DNA from: Hymenobacter nivis
GTDB taxonomy: Bacteria > Bacteroidota > Bacteroidia > Cytophagales > Hymenobacteraceae
Length of the DNA stretch: 64,000 bases
Assembly: GCF_006439025.1 (NCBI RefSeq)
Contig: NZ_RCYZ01000002.1
Span: 434,753-498,752 of the forward strand
Direction: 5' to 3'
In this document: positions 42,269-51,523 of the stretch, piece by piece
How positions within the stretch are numbered: position 1 is the first letter of the stretch
Layout: every line of letters starts with the position of its first letter
Notes under the pieces: model-generated
Databases searched by the model: none
Told to the model about the DNA's origin: nothing
Seen by the model: the letters and a program-made list of their open reading frames with translations, nothing else
Made by a program: the position numbers and the translations under genes

Positions 42269-43444
42269 TTACGTTGCGGCTACCAACGCCGTAGCTGCCC
42301 GCCGCGTTTCCGCGTCGGTCTGAATTAAATCGTCCAACGAAGGATTGGCAAGGTACGACACCCGCGCCAGGCACCCGGCCACGAGGTCGGACATCTGGCG
42401 GAAGCCGACCTCCTCCCGCAAAAATGCGGCCACGGCTATCTCATTGGCAGCGTTGAGGATACAAGGCGCGTTGCCGCCCCGGCGCATGGCCCCGAAGGCC
42501 AGCTCCAGGTTGGGGAACGCCGCCCGGTCGGGGGCCTCAAAGGTGAGGGTGGGGTAGTCGAGAAAAGAGAACCGCGGGAACGTGTTGGCCAGCCGCTGTG
42601 GGTAGCCCAGGGCGTACTGAATGGGCAGCTTCATGTCGGGCAGGCCCAACTGGGCCTTCAGCGAGCCGTCGGCGAATTGCACCAGCGAGTGCACGATGCT
42701 CTGGGGGTGCACCACCACATCAATCTGCTCGTTGTCAAGCCCAAAGAGCCACTTGGCCTCGATCACCTCCAGGCCCTTGTTCATGAGCGAGGCCGAGTCG
42801 ATGGTGATTTTGGCGCCCATCTCCCAGTTGGGGTGCTTGAGGGCCTGGGCCTTGGTGACGGCCTCCATCTCGCGGGCCGAGCGGCCGCGGAAGGGGCCCC
42901 CGGAAGCGGTGAGGATGATCTTCTCGATGGGGTTCAATTCTTCGCCTACCAAGCACTGGAAGATGGCCGAGTGCTCGGAATCGACGGGCAGCAGGCGCAC
43001 GCCGTGCTGCTGCACCAGGCTGGTAATCAGCTCGCCGGCCACCACCAGGGTTTCCTTGTTGGCCAGCGCAATGTCCTTGCCGGCCCGGATGGCGGCCACC
43101 GTGGGCAGCAGCCCGGCGTAGCCCACCAGAGCGGTGAGCACCACGTCGATTTCGGGCCGCGTCACAACCTCGGCCAGGGCCCCCGGCCCGGCCAGCACTT
43201 CGGTTTCGGGCTGGTCGGCCAGGGCGGCCCGCACGGGGCCCCGGAGGCTTTCGTCGCCGATGACCACCGCGGCGGGGCGGAACTCCCGCGCCTGCTGCAC
43301 CAGCAGCTCCCACTGCCGCTGGGCGCTGAGCACGGCCACCCGGAAGCGGCCCGGCTGCTGGCGCACCACCTCCAGCGCCTGGGTGCCAATGGAGCCGGTG
43401 CTGCCTAGCAAGGCCAGGGCTTTTACAGTAAAATCAGGGGTCAT
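42269..43444 (-). CDS. dxr: 1-deoxy-D-xylulose 5-phosphate reductoisomerase
   Basis: 391 aa, normal length. Second step of the MEP isoprenoid pathway: DXP to 2-C-methyl-erythritol 4-phosphate with NADPH. NADPH motif LLGSTGSIGTQALEVV (12-27), 'LANKETLVVAGELI', metal site in 'LPVDSEHSAIFQCL' (D-S-E), substrate loop 'ILTASGGPFRG', 'HPNWEMGAKITIDSASLMNK' and GLEVIEAKWLF. Isoprenoid supply also feeds carotenoids, whose cleavage enzyme is encoded at 34-36 kb. A minus-strand -7 box at 43476-43469 puts the transcript start about 18 nt before the ATG. rseP is probably co-transcribed. Confidence 0.96.
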   Translation of the reverse strand: MTPDFTVKALALLGSTGSIGTQALEVVRQQPGRFRVAVLSAQRQWELLVQQAREFRPAAVVIGDESLRGPVRAALADQPETEVLAGPGALAEVVTRPEIDVVLTALVGYAGLLPTVAAIRAGKDIALANKETLVVAGELITSLVQQHGVRLLPVDSEHSAIFQCLVGEELNPIEKIILTASGGPFRGRSAREMEAVTKAQALKHPNWEMGAKITIDSASLMNKGLEVIEAKWLFGLDNEQIDVVVHPQSIVHSLVQFADGSLKAQLGLPDMKLPIQYALGYPQRLANTFPRFSFLDYPTLTFEAPDRAAFPNLELAFGAMRRGGNAPCILNAANEIAVAAFLREEVGFRQMSDLVAGCLARVSYLANPSLDDLIQTDAETRRAATALVAAT

Positions 43445-43468
43445 TTAACGGATGGGAAAGAGCTTGGG

Positions 43469-43476
43469 CAAAGGTA
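43469..43476 (-). promoter_or_regulatory. -7 box for dxr-rseP
   Basis: Minus strand TACCTTTG, perfect TAnnTTTG, 24 nt upstream of the dxr ATG. A -33 TTG is not evident. Confidence 0.55.
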
Positions 43477-43524
43477 GGGCGGGGCGGGCGGCCGGCTTTT
43501 CGCCGGCGGCCCGCCACTCGTTGC

Positions 43525-43628
43525 GGCGCGCGCGTTGCCCTGGGGGCCCCGGGCGGGTGCTGGGCCCCCAGGGCAACGCGCGCGCCGCCCGGGCCGTTGG
43601 GGTGCCCTGGGGCCCCGGGCGGGTGCTG
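43525..43628. repeat. Perfect 25-bp inverted repeat plus direct repeat
   Basis: Arms 43525-43549 and 43562-43586 are perfectly complementary over 25 bp with a 12-nt loop (CGGGCGGGTGCT). The loop-side sequence GCCCTGGGG(G)CCCCGGGCGG with GTGCTG recurs directly at 43604-43628. It occupies the middle of the 313-bp gap between the divergent dxr and SDR genes. Apart from the dxr promoter box, I see no gene in this gap. Confidence 0.8.
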
Positions 43629-43757
43629 CGCTGCCGGCGGAAAGCCGGTGGCCCGGCCCTGGGTAAGCTCGGCATATCCAACCGGGGCGCGGGCGCGTAA
43701 GCAAGGGCGTTGCCTGCGCGACCAACACTTCTGGTTCTCTCCATTTCCTCCTTTCCC

Positions 43758-44921
43758 ATGGCCCACCAACCCAAACCGCTCGACCAGCAAATCATCGTTA
43801 TTACCGGCGCCACCAGCGGCATCGGCCTGGCTACGGCCCGCGCCGCCGCCAAGGCCGGGGCCCGCCTCGTGCTGGCCGCCCGCTCCGAAAAAGACCTGCG
43901 CGCCGTGGCCGAGCAGCTCGAAAACGCCGGGGCCCACGTAACCACCGTGGCCGCCGACGTGGCCAAGCCCGCCGACGTGGCCCGCATCGCGGAGGCCGCC
44001 CGCAGCCACTTCGGCGGCTTCGATACGTGGGTGAACAACGCCGGGGTGGGCATTTTCGGCCGCATCGAAGACGGCAACTCCGAAGACCACCACCGCTTGT
44101 TCGAAACCAACTTCTGGGGCATCGTCAACGGCTCGCTCGAGGCCATCAAGCACCTCAAGGCGCACGGTGGAGCCCTCATCAACCTGGGCAGCGTGGTGTC
44201 GGACGTGGCCATCCCCATGCAGGGCATGTACTCGGCCAGCAAGCACGCCGTGAAGGGCTTCACCGACGCGCTACGCATCGAGCTGGAGCACGAGGGGGCC
44301 CCGGTTACGGTCACGCTCATCAAGCCGGCCAGCATCGACACGCCCTTTAATAAGAACGTGCGCAACTACACCGACCACGAGCTGCAACTGCCCCCGCCCG
44401 TGTACGCCCCCGAGGAAGTGGCCCACGCCATTTTGCACGCGGCCACGCACCCCGTGCGCGACATTTACGTGGGCGGCGGCGGCAAGGCCATGAGCGTGGC
44501 CAACAAGCTGGCTCCCGGCGTGATGGACTGGATCAGCGCCAAGGCCATTGTGGGCCAGGAAAAAAGCGACAAGCCCGCCGGCAACCCCGCCGGGGGACTC
44601 CAGCAGCCCGGCCTGGGCGGCCACGCCCACAGCGACTACCCCGGCCACGTGGTGCAGACGAGCTACTACACCCGCACCTCGATGAGCCCGCTGCTGGCCG
44701 GGGCGCTGGCCGCCGCCGGCCTGGCCGTGGCCAGCGCCCTCATCACGGGCAACTTCTCGTGGGGCAAGCTGAAGGACGCCGGCATTCGGGTCAAAGAATC
44801 GGGGCCCACCAAGCCCGCCCCGGCCCCCGAAAAAGCGCCCCAGCCCGCCGCCACCGCCACCGGCCAAGTGCTACCGCAAGACCCCAAGGAGCCCGCCATT
44901 CCGCAGACGCCCCCGGCCTAA
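43758..44921 (+). CDS. SDR oxidoreductase with C-terminal membrane tail
   Basis: 387 aa. The first 250 residues are a classical short-chain dehydrogenase: cofactor motif VITGATSGIGLATARAAA (14-31), 'VNNAGVGIFGRIED' (N-N-A-G), catalytic Ser in 'INLGSVVSDVAIPMQ', and Y-S-A-S-K (YxxxK). The NADP/NAD choice is not clear. A 130-residue extension is unusual: a polar, Gly/His-rich segment, one membrane helix (about 315-335, 'LLAGALAAAGLAVASALI') and a Pro/Ala-rich end. This would tether the enzyme to the membrane. Substrate unknown. A strong terminator follows. Confidence 0.85.
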   Translation: MAHQPKPLDQQIIVITGATSGIGLATARAAAKAGARLVLAARSEKDLRAVAEQLENAGAHVTTVAADVAKPADVARIAEAARSHFGGFDTWVNNAGVGIFGRIEDGNSEDHHRLFETNFWGIVNGSLEAIKHLKAHGGALINLGSVVSDVAIPMQGMYSASKHAVKGFTDALRIELEHEGAPVTVTLIKPASIDTPFNKNVRNYTDHELQLPPPVYAPEEVAHAILHAATHPVRDIYVGGGGKAMSVANKLAPGVMDWISAKAIVGQEKSDKPAGNPAGGLQQPGLGGHAHSDYPGHVVQTSYYTRTSMSPLLAGALAAAGLAVASALITGNFSWGKLKDAGIRVKESGPTKPAPAPEKAPQPAATATGQVLPQDPKEPAIPQTPPA

Positions 44922-44941
44922 TCCGCGCCGGCGAGCCCCGT

Positions 44942-44979
44942 CATAAGAAAGCCTTTCCGCAGGGAAAGGCTTTCTTATG
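44942..44979. terminator. Strong hairpin terminator
   Basis: CATAAGAAAGCCTTTCC pairs perfectly with GGAAAGGCTTTCTTATG around GCAG; a T-rich stretch follows the GC part. 17-bp stem. Confidence 0.8.
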
Positions 44980-45060
44980 GCCCCGCGCCAAACCTGGCCG
45001 GCGCGAACTTGTCTTGCCCCGTACCAAGCGGCCAATCATTCCCGTTTCAACGCATCATTT

Positions 45061-45564
45061 ATGGAAGCTTCCTCCCCCCGCCCCGACGAGCTGTTCGACG
45101 CCGCCCGCAAGGGCGACGTGGCCCAAATCGCGCAGCTGCTGCAAAACCCCACCGTCAACATCAACGCCCAGGACAGCAAGGGCTTTTCGGCCCTCGTGCT
45201 GGCCACCTACGACAACCACATCGAGGCCGCTAGGGCCCTGCTCGACCACCACGCCAACCCCAACACGCAGGATATCAGCGGCAACTCGGCCCTGATGGGC
45301 GTCAGCTTCAAGGGCTACGCCGACATTGCCCGCCTGCTCATCGCTCGCGGGGCCGACCTGAACATCACCAACGCCACTGGGGGCACGGCCCTCATGTTCG
45401 CCACCATGTTCGGCCGCAACGAGCTAGTCAAGCTCCTGCTCGACGCCGGGGCCGATGCTACCATCAAGGACGCCCGCGGCTTCACTGCCCTCGACCTCGC
45501 CGGCCAGCGCGGCAACGCCGAAGCCCAGCAGCTGCTCGGCGGCCAGCCCGAAGCCGCCGCCTAA
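45061..45564 (+). CDS. Ankyrin-repeat protein
   Basis: 167 aa from ATG 45061; no signal peptide. About four ankyrin repeats of 33 residues: 'DELFDAARKGDVAQIAQLLQ', 'GFSALVLATYDNHIEAARAL' with LDHHANPNTQD, 'NSALMGVSFKGYADIARLLI' with ARGADLNITN, and 'TALMFATMFGRNELVKLLLD' with AGADATIKD. The last part is a capping helix. Ankyrin repeats bind other proteins; small ones like this in bacteria are often next to catalases or act alone. There is no clear partner here. It is framed by terminators on both sides, so it is a single-gene unit. Confidence 0.9.
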   Translation: MEASSPRPDELFDAARKGDVAQIAQLLQNPTVNINAQDSKGFSALVLATYDNHIEAARALLDHHANPNTQDISGNSALMGVSFKGYADIARLLIARGADLNITNATGGTALMFATMFGRNELVKLLLDAGADATIKDARGFTALDLAGQRGNAEAQQLLGGQPEAAA

Positions 45565-45581
45565 ATCCCGCCCGGGGCCCT

Positions 45582-45634
45582 AAAAAAGGCCCGCCGCCCC
45601 TGAATACCATTCGGGGGCGGCGGGCCTTTTTTAA
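45582..45634 (+). terminator. Rho-independent terminator after ankyrin gene
   Basis: AAAAAAGGCCCGCCGCCCC pairs with GGGGCGGCGGGCCTTTTTT over 19 bp with a 13-nt loop. It works in both directions. Confidence 0.9.
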
Positions 45635-45793
45635 GTGCTTATTCGTGCGTAAATCGCCAACATTTTTAGCGTAAATACTTGACGTTGCAGAGCCTACGTA
45701 AATAAGCCGACGACTAGCCCCGGAGGGGGTACTGGTGCGAAAGGCCGATGTTAAAGCCATCAGCCAACGACCTAGCAAGTAGGGCCCCGGCGG

Positions 45794-46582
45794 CTAGATG
45801 CTGCGCACCACGCCTCCGTCGGCGCGCACCGCGGCCCCGTTGGTGGCCGCCGCCAGCGGGCTGACGAGGTAGGCGGCCGTGTCGGCAATTTCCTCCACGG
45901 TAATGAAGCGCTGGAGCAGCGACGAAGGCCGCGCATCGCGGAAGAACGCGTGCTCGGCTTCTTCGCGGGTTTTGCCCTCGCCGGCCAGCTTTTGCAGGAA
46001 TTCTTCCACACCCTCGGAGGCCGTGGGCCCCGGCAGCAGCGAGTTGACGGTGACGGCCGTGCCCTTGGTGAGCTCGGCCAGGCCCCGGGCCACGGCCAGC
46101 TGGGCCGTTTTGGTGGTGCCGTAGTGAATCATCTCGGCCGGGATTTGCAGCCCCGACTCGCTCGAAATGAACAAGATGCGCCCCGTGCCCTGGGCCAGCA
46201 TCAGCGGGAAGTACTGGCGTGCCAGCCGCACCCCGCTCAGCACGTTCACCTCGAAGAAGCGCAGCCATTCGGCATCCGCGATGTCGGCGAAGGGCTTAGG
46301 CTCGAAAATGCCCACGTTGTTCACTAAAATATCTACCGTGGGCACGGCCTTCAGCAGCGCATCCACCTGCGCCACGTCGCCAAAATCGACGGCCACGCCG
46401 CGCACTACGGCCCCCGGCGTGCGCTGCAAAATGGCGGCCTTGGCCGCCGCCAGGCGCGCCTCGGTGCGCCCCGTGAGCACAACGTGGGCCCCCTCGGCCG
46501 CCAGCCGCTGGGCAATGGCCAGGCCAATGCCTGCGGTAGAGCCCGTCACGAGGGCTGTCTTATTGGTGAGTTGAAGATCCAT
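45794..46582 (-). CDS. SDR family oxidoreductase
   Basis: 262 aa from ATG 46582 (DLQLTNKTALVTGSTAGIGL); an upstream in-frame start is less SDR-like. Cofactor motif TGSTAGIGLAIA (13-24), V-N-N-V-G (a variant of NNAG) in 'DILVNNVGIFEPKPF', catalytic Ser in 'ILFISSESGLQIPAEM', and Y-G-T-T-K as YxxxK. C-terminal 'EEIADTAAYLVSPLAAATNG' and AAVRADGGVV are the usual SDR end. 'VVRGVAVDFGD' near residue 60 points to NAD or NADP binding but does not settle which. Substrate unknown; it is not related to the SDR at 43758 beyond the fold, and has no membrane tail. Confidence 0.88.
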   Translation of the reverse strand: MDLQLTNKTALVTGSTAGIGLAIAQRLAAEGAHVVLTGRTEARLAAAKAAILQRTPGAVVRGVAVDFGDVAQVDALLKAVPTVDILVNNVGIFEPKPFADIADAEWLRFFEVNVLSGVRLARQYFPLMLAQGTGRILFISSESGLQIPAEMIHYGTTKTAQLAVARGLAELTKGTAVTVNSLLPGPTASEGVEEFLQKLAGEGKTREEAEHAFFRDARPSSLLQRFITVEEIADTAAYLVSPLAAATNGAAVRADGGVVRSI

Positions 46583-46937
46583 GGGACAAAAAAAAGAGTA
46601 AGGGCAATCAGCTGGCATTATAACTGCCATAGCGGGGCTTTGTCCGCGCCCGCGGGCTATTTTCTAGTCTTAAGCTGCCGGCTGCTGGCCGCTGGCCTGC
46701 CAAGTTGATGAAATAGTATTGTTGTAAAAATTATACTTTACCTGGCGTATTTATTATTAAAAAAAGCTGCAATAAACTTTGATAAAATAAAAATTAGCTA
46801 CTGGAAAAGAAAGTGGTTTAATTTGCCAAGGTCTGTATAAATAAGATTTTATGTTATTTGTGGTTGAGTAGGCAGTTTCATAAGTTTTGTACTTTATTAA
46901 TAATAAAAAACTGTTTGTTGAAATATAATATCATTTT
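46583..46937. other. AT-rich intergenic region
   Basis: 355 bp without a recognised gene. From about 46705 to 46960 the sequence is strongly AT-rich, with runs such as TTTATTATTAAAAAAAG and TTTATTAATAATAAAAAAC, unlike the rest of the window. Many weak TA..TTTG-like matches occur by composition, so I do not name a promoter. It could be acquired DNA or a curved, nucleoid-protein-bound regulatory region before the TonB-like gene. Confidence 0.6.
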
Positions 46938-47147
46938 ATGAGCACGGTATTAGATAATTTTATTTTCCGGGTATTGGTCTTTGTCCTCTTGTCTTTTGGC
47001 TGCGGGTTTGCCGTGGCCAAGGCCGTCCGCAAAACGACCCAACCCCCCGGCGTTTCTTCCCATCCCAATTCTTATTTTTATGCTGCTACACCTCTACACC
47101 AGCTTGTTGCTCCTGGGCCACGCGCTTGCGCCCGCTTCGCTGCTTAG
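46938..47147 (+). CDS. Possible small membrane protein, 69 aa
   Basis: An ATG at 46938, still in the AT-rich region, opens a 69-codon frame. Residues 8-28 (FIFRVLVFVLLSFGCGFAVA) would form one membrane helix followed by a basic segment. The last 23 codons overlap the TonB-C gene in another frame. No homologue is recalled. The composition of the first 40 residues is protein-like, but the gene could be spurious; the overlap with a clear signal peptide region makes it uncertain. Confidence 0.35.
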   Translation: MSTVLDNFIFRVLVFVLLSFGCGFAVAKAVRKTTQPPGVSSHPNSYFYAATPLHQLVAPGPRACARFAA

Positions 47148-47814
47148 CGCTGCTCCGGCCGGGCCGGGCCGCCAGTATGGGGCCCCCCGGCCCGTGGCCG
47201 CGCTGGCGGGCCAAGTGCTGAACGAGGCCGGCGCGCCCCTGCCGGGCGTGGTCATCGTGGTGCAGGGCTTGCCCAGCATGGCCAGTACCAACTCCGACGG
47301 CCGCTTCCTGGTGCCCGCGCCCGGCGAAGACCCAGTGCTCGTGTTCAGCTGCTCGGGCTACCGGGCCCAGACGGTGGTGGCCCCGGCCGCGGGGCCCCTG
47401 GCCGTGACGATGTACGCCCTGACGGGCAGCGGCTCGGACGCCGGTACTTCCGCGACCGGGGCCACGGTGTCGGCCGGCGGCAGTGCCCGCGCCGCCGCCC
47501 TGGCCTTTGCCGAAGTGCTGCCCACCTTCACCGGCGGCGACGCAGCCTACCACGCCTACCTGCGCCAAAACGCGCACTACCCCGCCCGGGCCCTGGAAGA
47601 CAACCTGGCCGGGGCCGTGTACGTGGGCTTCGTGGTGGACGAGCAGGGCCGCATCTGCGACGCCGAAGTAGTGAAGGGCTGCGGCCACGGCTTCGACGAG
47701 GAAGCCCTGCGCCTGGTGCGTCTCATGCCCTGGTGGCAGCCCGGCCGCCAGGCCGGCACGCCGGTGCGGGTGGCCCGCACCCTGCGCATCGTCTTCAAGG
47801 CCCAGCTGCAATAA
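47080..47814 (+). CDS. TonB C-terminal domain protein with CarboxypepD-like domain
   Basis: 244 aa from ATG 47080; signal peptide LLHLYTSLLLLGHALAPASL. Residues about 45-115 form a carboxypeptidase-regulatory-like beta sandwich ('LAGQVLNEAGAPLPGVVIVV', then 'STNSDGRFLVPAPGEDPVL'), the domain that usually opens TonB-dependent receptors. Residues about 165-244 are a TonB C-terminal domain ('YHAYLRQNAHYPARALED', 'VGFVVDEQGRICDAEVVKG', 'DEEALRLVRLMPWWQPGRQ'). A normal TonB has a cytoplasmic-membrane helix and a Pro-rich periplasmic linker; this protein has neither unless the signal peptide is uncleaved. It may bind receptors or be a secreted relative. Confidence 0.8.
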   Translation: MLLHLYTSLLLLGHALAPASLLSAAPAGPGRQYGAPRPVAALAGQVLNEAGAPLPGVVIVVQGLPSMASTNSDGRFLVPAPGEDPVLVFSCSGYRAQTVVAPAAGPLAVTMYALTGSGSDAGTSATGATVSAGGSARAAALAFAEVLPTFTGGDAAYHAYLRQNAHYPARALEDNLAGAVYVGFVVDEQGRICDAEVVKGCGHGFDEEALRLVRLMPWWQPGRQAGTPVRVARTLRIVFKAQLQ

Positions 47815-47826
47815 GCGTCAAGGGGG

Positions 47827-47906
47827 TTAGTTGTCAGTTGCTAGTTATCCGGTTTTGGTTTCATTGATGCCAACTGCCGGGCAACCGACAACGGGCAACG
47901 GGCAAC
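47827..47906. repeat. Partial repeat of TTAGTTGTCAGTTG type
   Basis: 47827-47850 (TTAGTTGTCAGTTGCTAGTT then ATCC) is nearly identical to the left arm at 21066. The right side (about 47879-47906) holds CAACCGACAACGGGCAACGG, a diverged counterpart. As at 21066, it lies directly behind a stop codon (47814). Confidence 0.6.
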
Positions 47907-47949
47907 CAATTGGCCAAGCTAGGGCCCCTGCCCGGGGCGCGCCGGGCGC

Positions 47950-47957
47950 TAGTTTTG
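47950..47957 (+). promoter_or_regulatory. -7 box for DUF418 gene
   Basis: TAGTTTTG is a perfect TAnnTTTG. It rules out the longer upstream frame and places the transcript start near 47964, before the TTG at 47990 and the GTG at 47996. Confidence 0.6.
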
Positions 47958-47989
47958 CGGGGCCCGCCGCCGGTGGGGCCCCAACTCCT

Positions 47990-49126
47990 TTGAGCGTGCA
48001 CGCAAACCCACCGTTTTCCTCCGCACCGCCGGCCGCCCCGCCGCGGCTCGAAGCAGTGGACGTGCTGCGGGGCTTTGCCCTGCTGGGTATCTGGCTAGTG
48101 CACTTCCTGACAAGCTTTGCGGGCCAGCGCGGCGACGGCCTGGGGCCCTCCAGCCCCATGAGCGCCGGCACCGCGGCCGTCCGGCTGAGCGTCGATGCGC
48201 TGGTGGCGGGGAAGTTTTTTAGCATTTTCTCTTTGCTTTTTGGGCTGGGCTTTGCCTTGCAGTTGCGCAGCGCCGGCGCCAAGGGCCAGCCCTACGCGGC
48301 GCGCTTCGTGTGGCGGTTGGTGCTGCTGGGGGCCCTGGGCTGGCTGCACCGGCTGCTGTTCGAGGTCGAAATCCTGCACATTTACGCCGCAGTGGGCCTG
48401 CTGCTGGTGCTGGTGCACCACTGGCGTAACGCGTGGCTGCTGCTGGCCAGCGCTTTGCTTTTCATCGGGGGATTGGGTTTTAGCTACTGGCTGGCCCCGG
48501 CCACGGCGCTACTCGTGCGCGCCTTTGGGGCGGCGGCGGGCAATTTTCTAGCCGGCGAGATTTCTGGGTTTCGAGTGTTCAGCGTCGCCGCCCTGTTTTT
48601 GCTGGGCCTGTACCTGGGCCGCCGCAACGCCTTTGCCGACACTGCTTTCAGCCGGACTTTTTTCAGCCGGGTGTTGCTAGCGTCAGCCGTGGCTTTTATA
48701 ACCACACGCTTGGTATACAGTTGCATGCCATTGGTTTTGGGCCCCGGGGCGGGTTCTCCGCTGCGCTTCTACGACGTTTTTTTTACCCTGAAAAGCCTCG
48801 CCGTTTCGGCTTTGTACGTGGCAAGCGTGGTGCTCTTGTACCGGCGGCCATTTGGGCGGCGGGCCCTGGCCTGGCTGGGGCCCCTGGGCCGCATGGGCCT
48901 GACGACCTACGTGCTGCAATCGTGCTGTTTGCTGCTCTTCGCCTGGGGTGCCCGGCGCTACGTGGGCCCCGCGCCGCTGCCGCTGCCCGCCGTGCTAGGA
49001 GCCGCCGCGCTGCTCTTCGCCGCGCAGGCCGCCGCGGCGCACGCCTGGCTGCGCCGCTTCCGGTACGGGCCCCTGGAGTGGCTGTGGCGCAGCGCTACCT
49101 ACCGGCAGTGGCAGCAGCTGCGGTGA
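47990..49126 (+). CDS. DUF418 integral membrane protein
   Basis: 378 aa from TTG 47990 (GTG 47996 is equally possible); the frame is open upstream to 47831 but that runs through a repeat and the promoter box. The family start is clear: 'RLEAVDVLRGFALLGIWLVH' (the E.xDxLRGFALLGI motif). About eight to ten helices follow, with 'KFFSIFSLLFGLGFALQL' (F-S-x-L-F-G-x-G-F) and the C-terminal DUF418 block 'LGPLGRMGLTTYVLQSCCLL'. DUF418 proteins resemble acyltransferase-3 membrane enzymes; substrate unknown. The gene ends 40 bp from the convergent mutase gene. Confidence 0.85.
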   Translation: MSVHANPPFSSAPPAAPPRLEAVDVLRGFALLGIWLVHFLTSFAGQRGDGLGPSSPMSAGTAAVRLSVDALVAGKFFSIFSLLFGLGFALQLRSAGAKGQPYAARFVWRLVLLGALGWLHRLLFEVEILHIYAAVGLLLVLVHHWRNAWLLLASALLFIGGLGFSYWLAPATALLVRAFGAAAGNFLAGEISGFRVFSVAALFLLGLYLGRRNAFADTAFSRTFFSRVLLASAVAFITTRLVYSCMPLVLGPGAGSPLRFYDVFFTLKSLAVSALYVASVVLLYRRPFGRRALAWLGPLGRMGLTTYVLQSCCLLLFAWGARRYVGPAPLPLPAVLGAAALLFAAQAAAAHAWLRRFRYGPLEWLWRSATYRQWQQLR

Positions 49127-49166
49127 GGGTAGGGATGTAACTTTGCATTGGATAGTAAATTGAATA

Positions 49167-51389
<2,223 letters not shown>

Positions 51390-51404
51390 GGGAAGAGAAT
51401 TAAA

Positions 51405-51496
51405 GATTAAAAATTATGAATTAAAAATCAGCCAATCAGCTGGTTTAGCCCGGGTCTTTCGGCAAGTGCCCGGGTGGAAATTCATAACTTTTAATT
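51405..51496. repeat. AT-rich inverted repeat between mutase genes
   Basis: GATTAAAAATTATGAATT (51405-51422) is complementary to 51479-51496 with one mismatch, with further A/T-rich copies of the same word outside each arm. It fills the 134-bp gap between mutA and mutB. A second, GC dyad (GCCCGGGTC...GCCCGGGT) sits in its loop. Similar in style to the repeat inside mutB. Confidence 0.75.
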
Positions 51497-51523
51497 CTTC
51501 ATTTTTAAATTTTTAATGGAAGC

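Noticed and set aside
45714..45780. Minus-strand scrap reading ADGFNIGLSHQYPLRG before the SDR gene
   Set aside because: It is too short to assign and has no start codon or neighbouring homologous sequence; it may be chance or an old gene end.
47831..47989. N-terminal extension of the DUF418 protein
   Set aside because: It would translate a repeat element and the promoter box at 47950-47957; the residues are low-complexity and not membrane-like.
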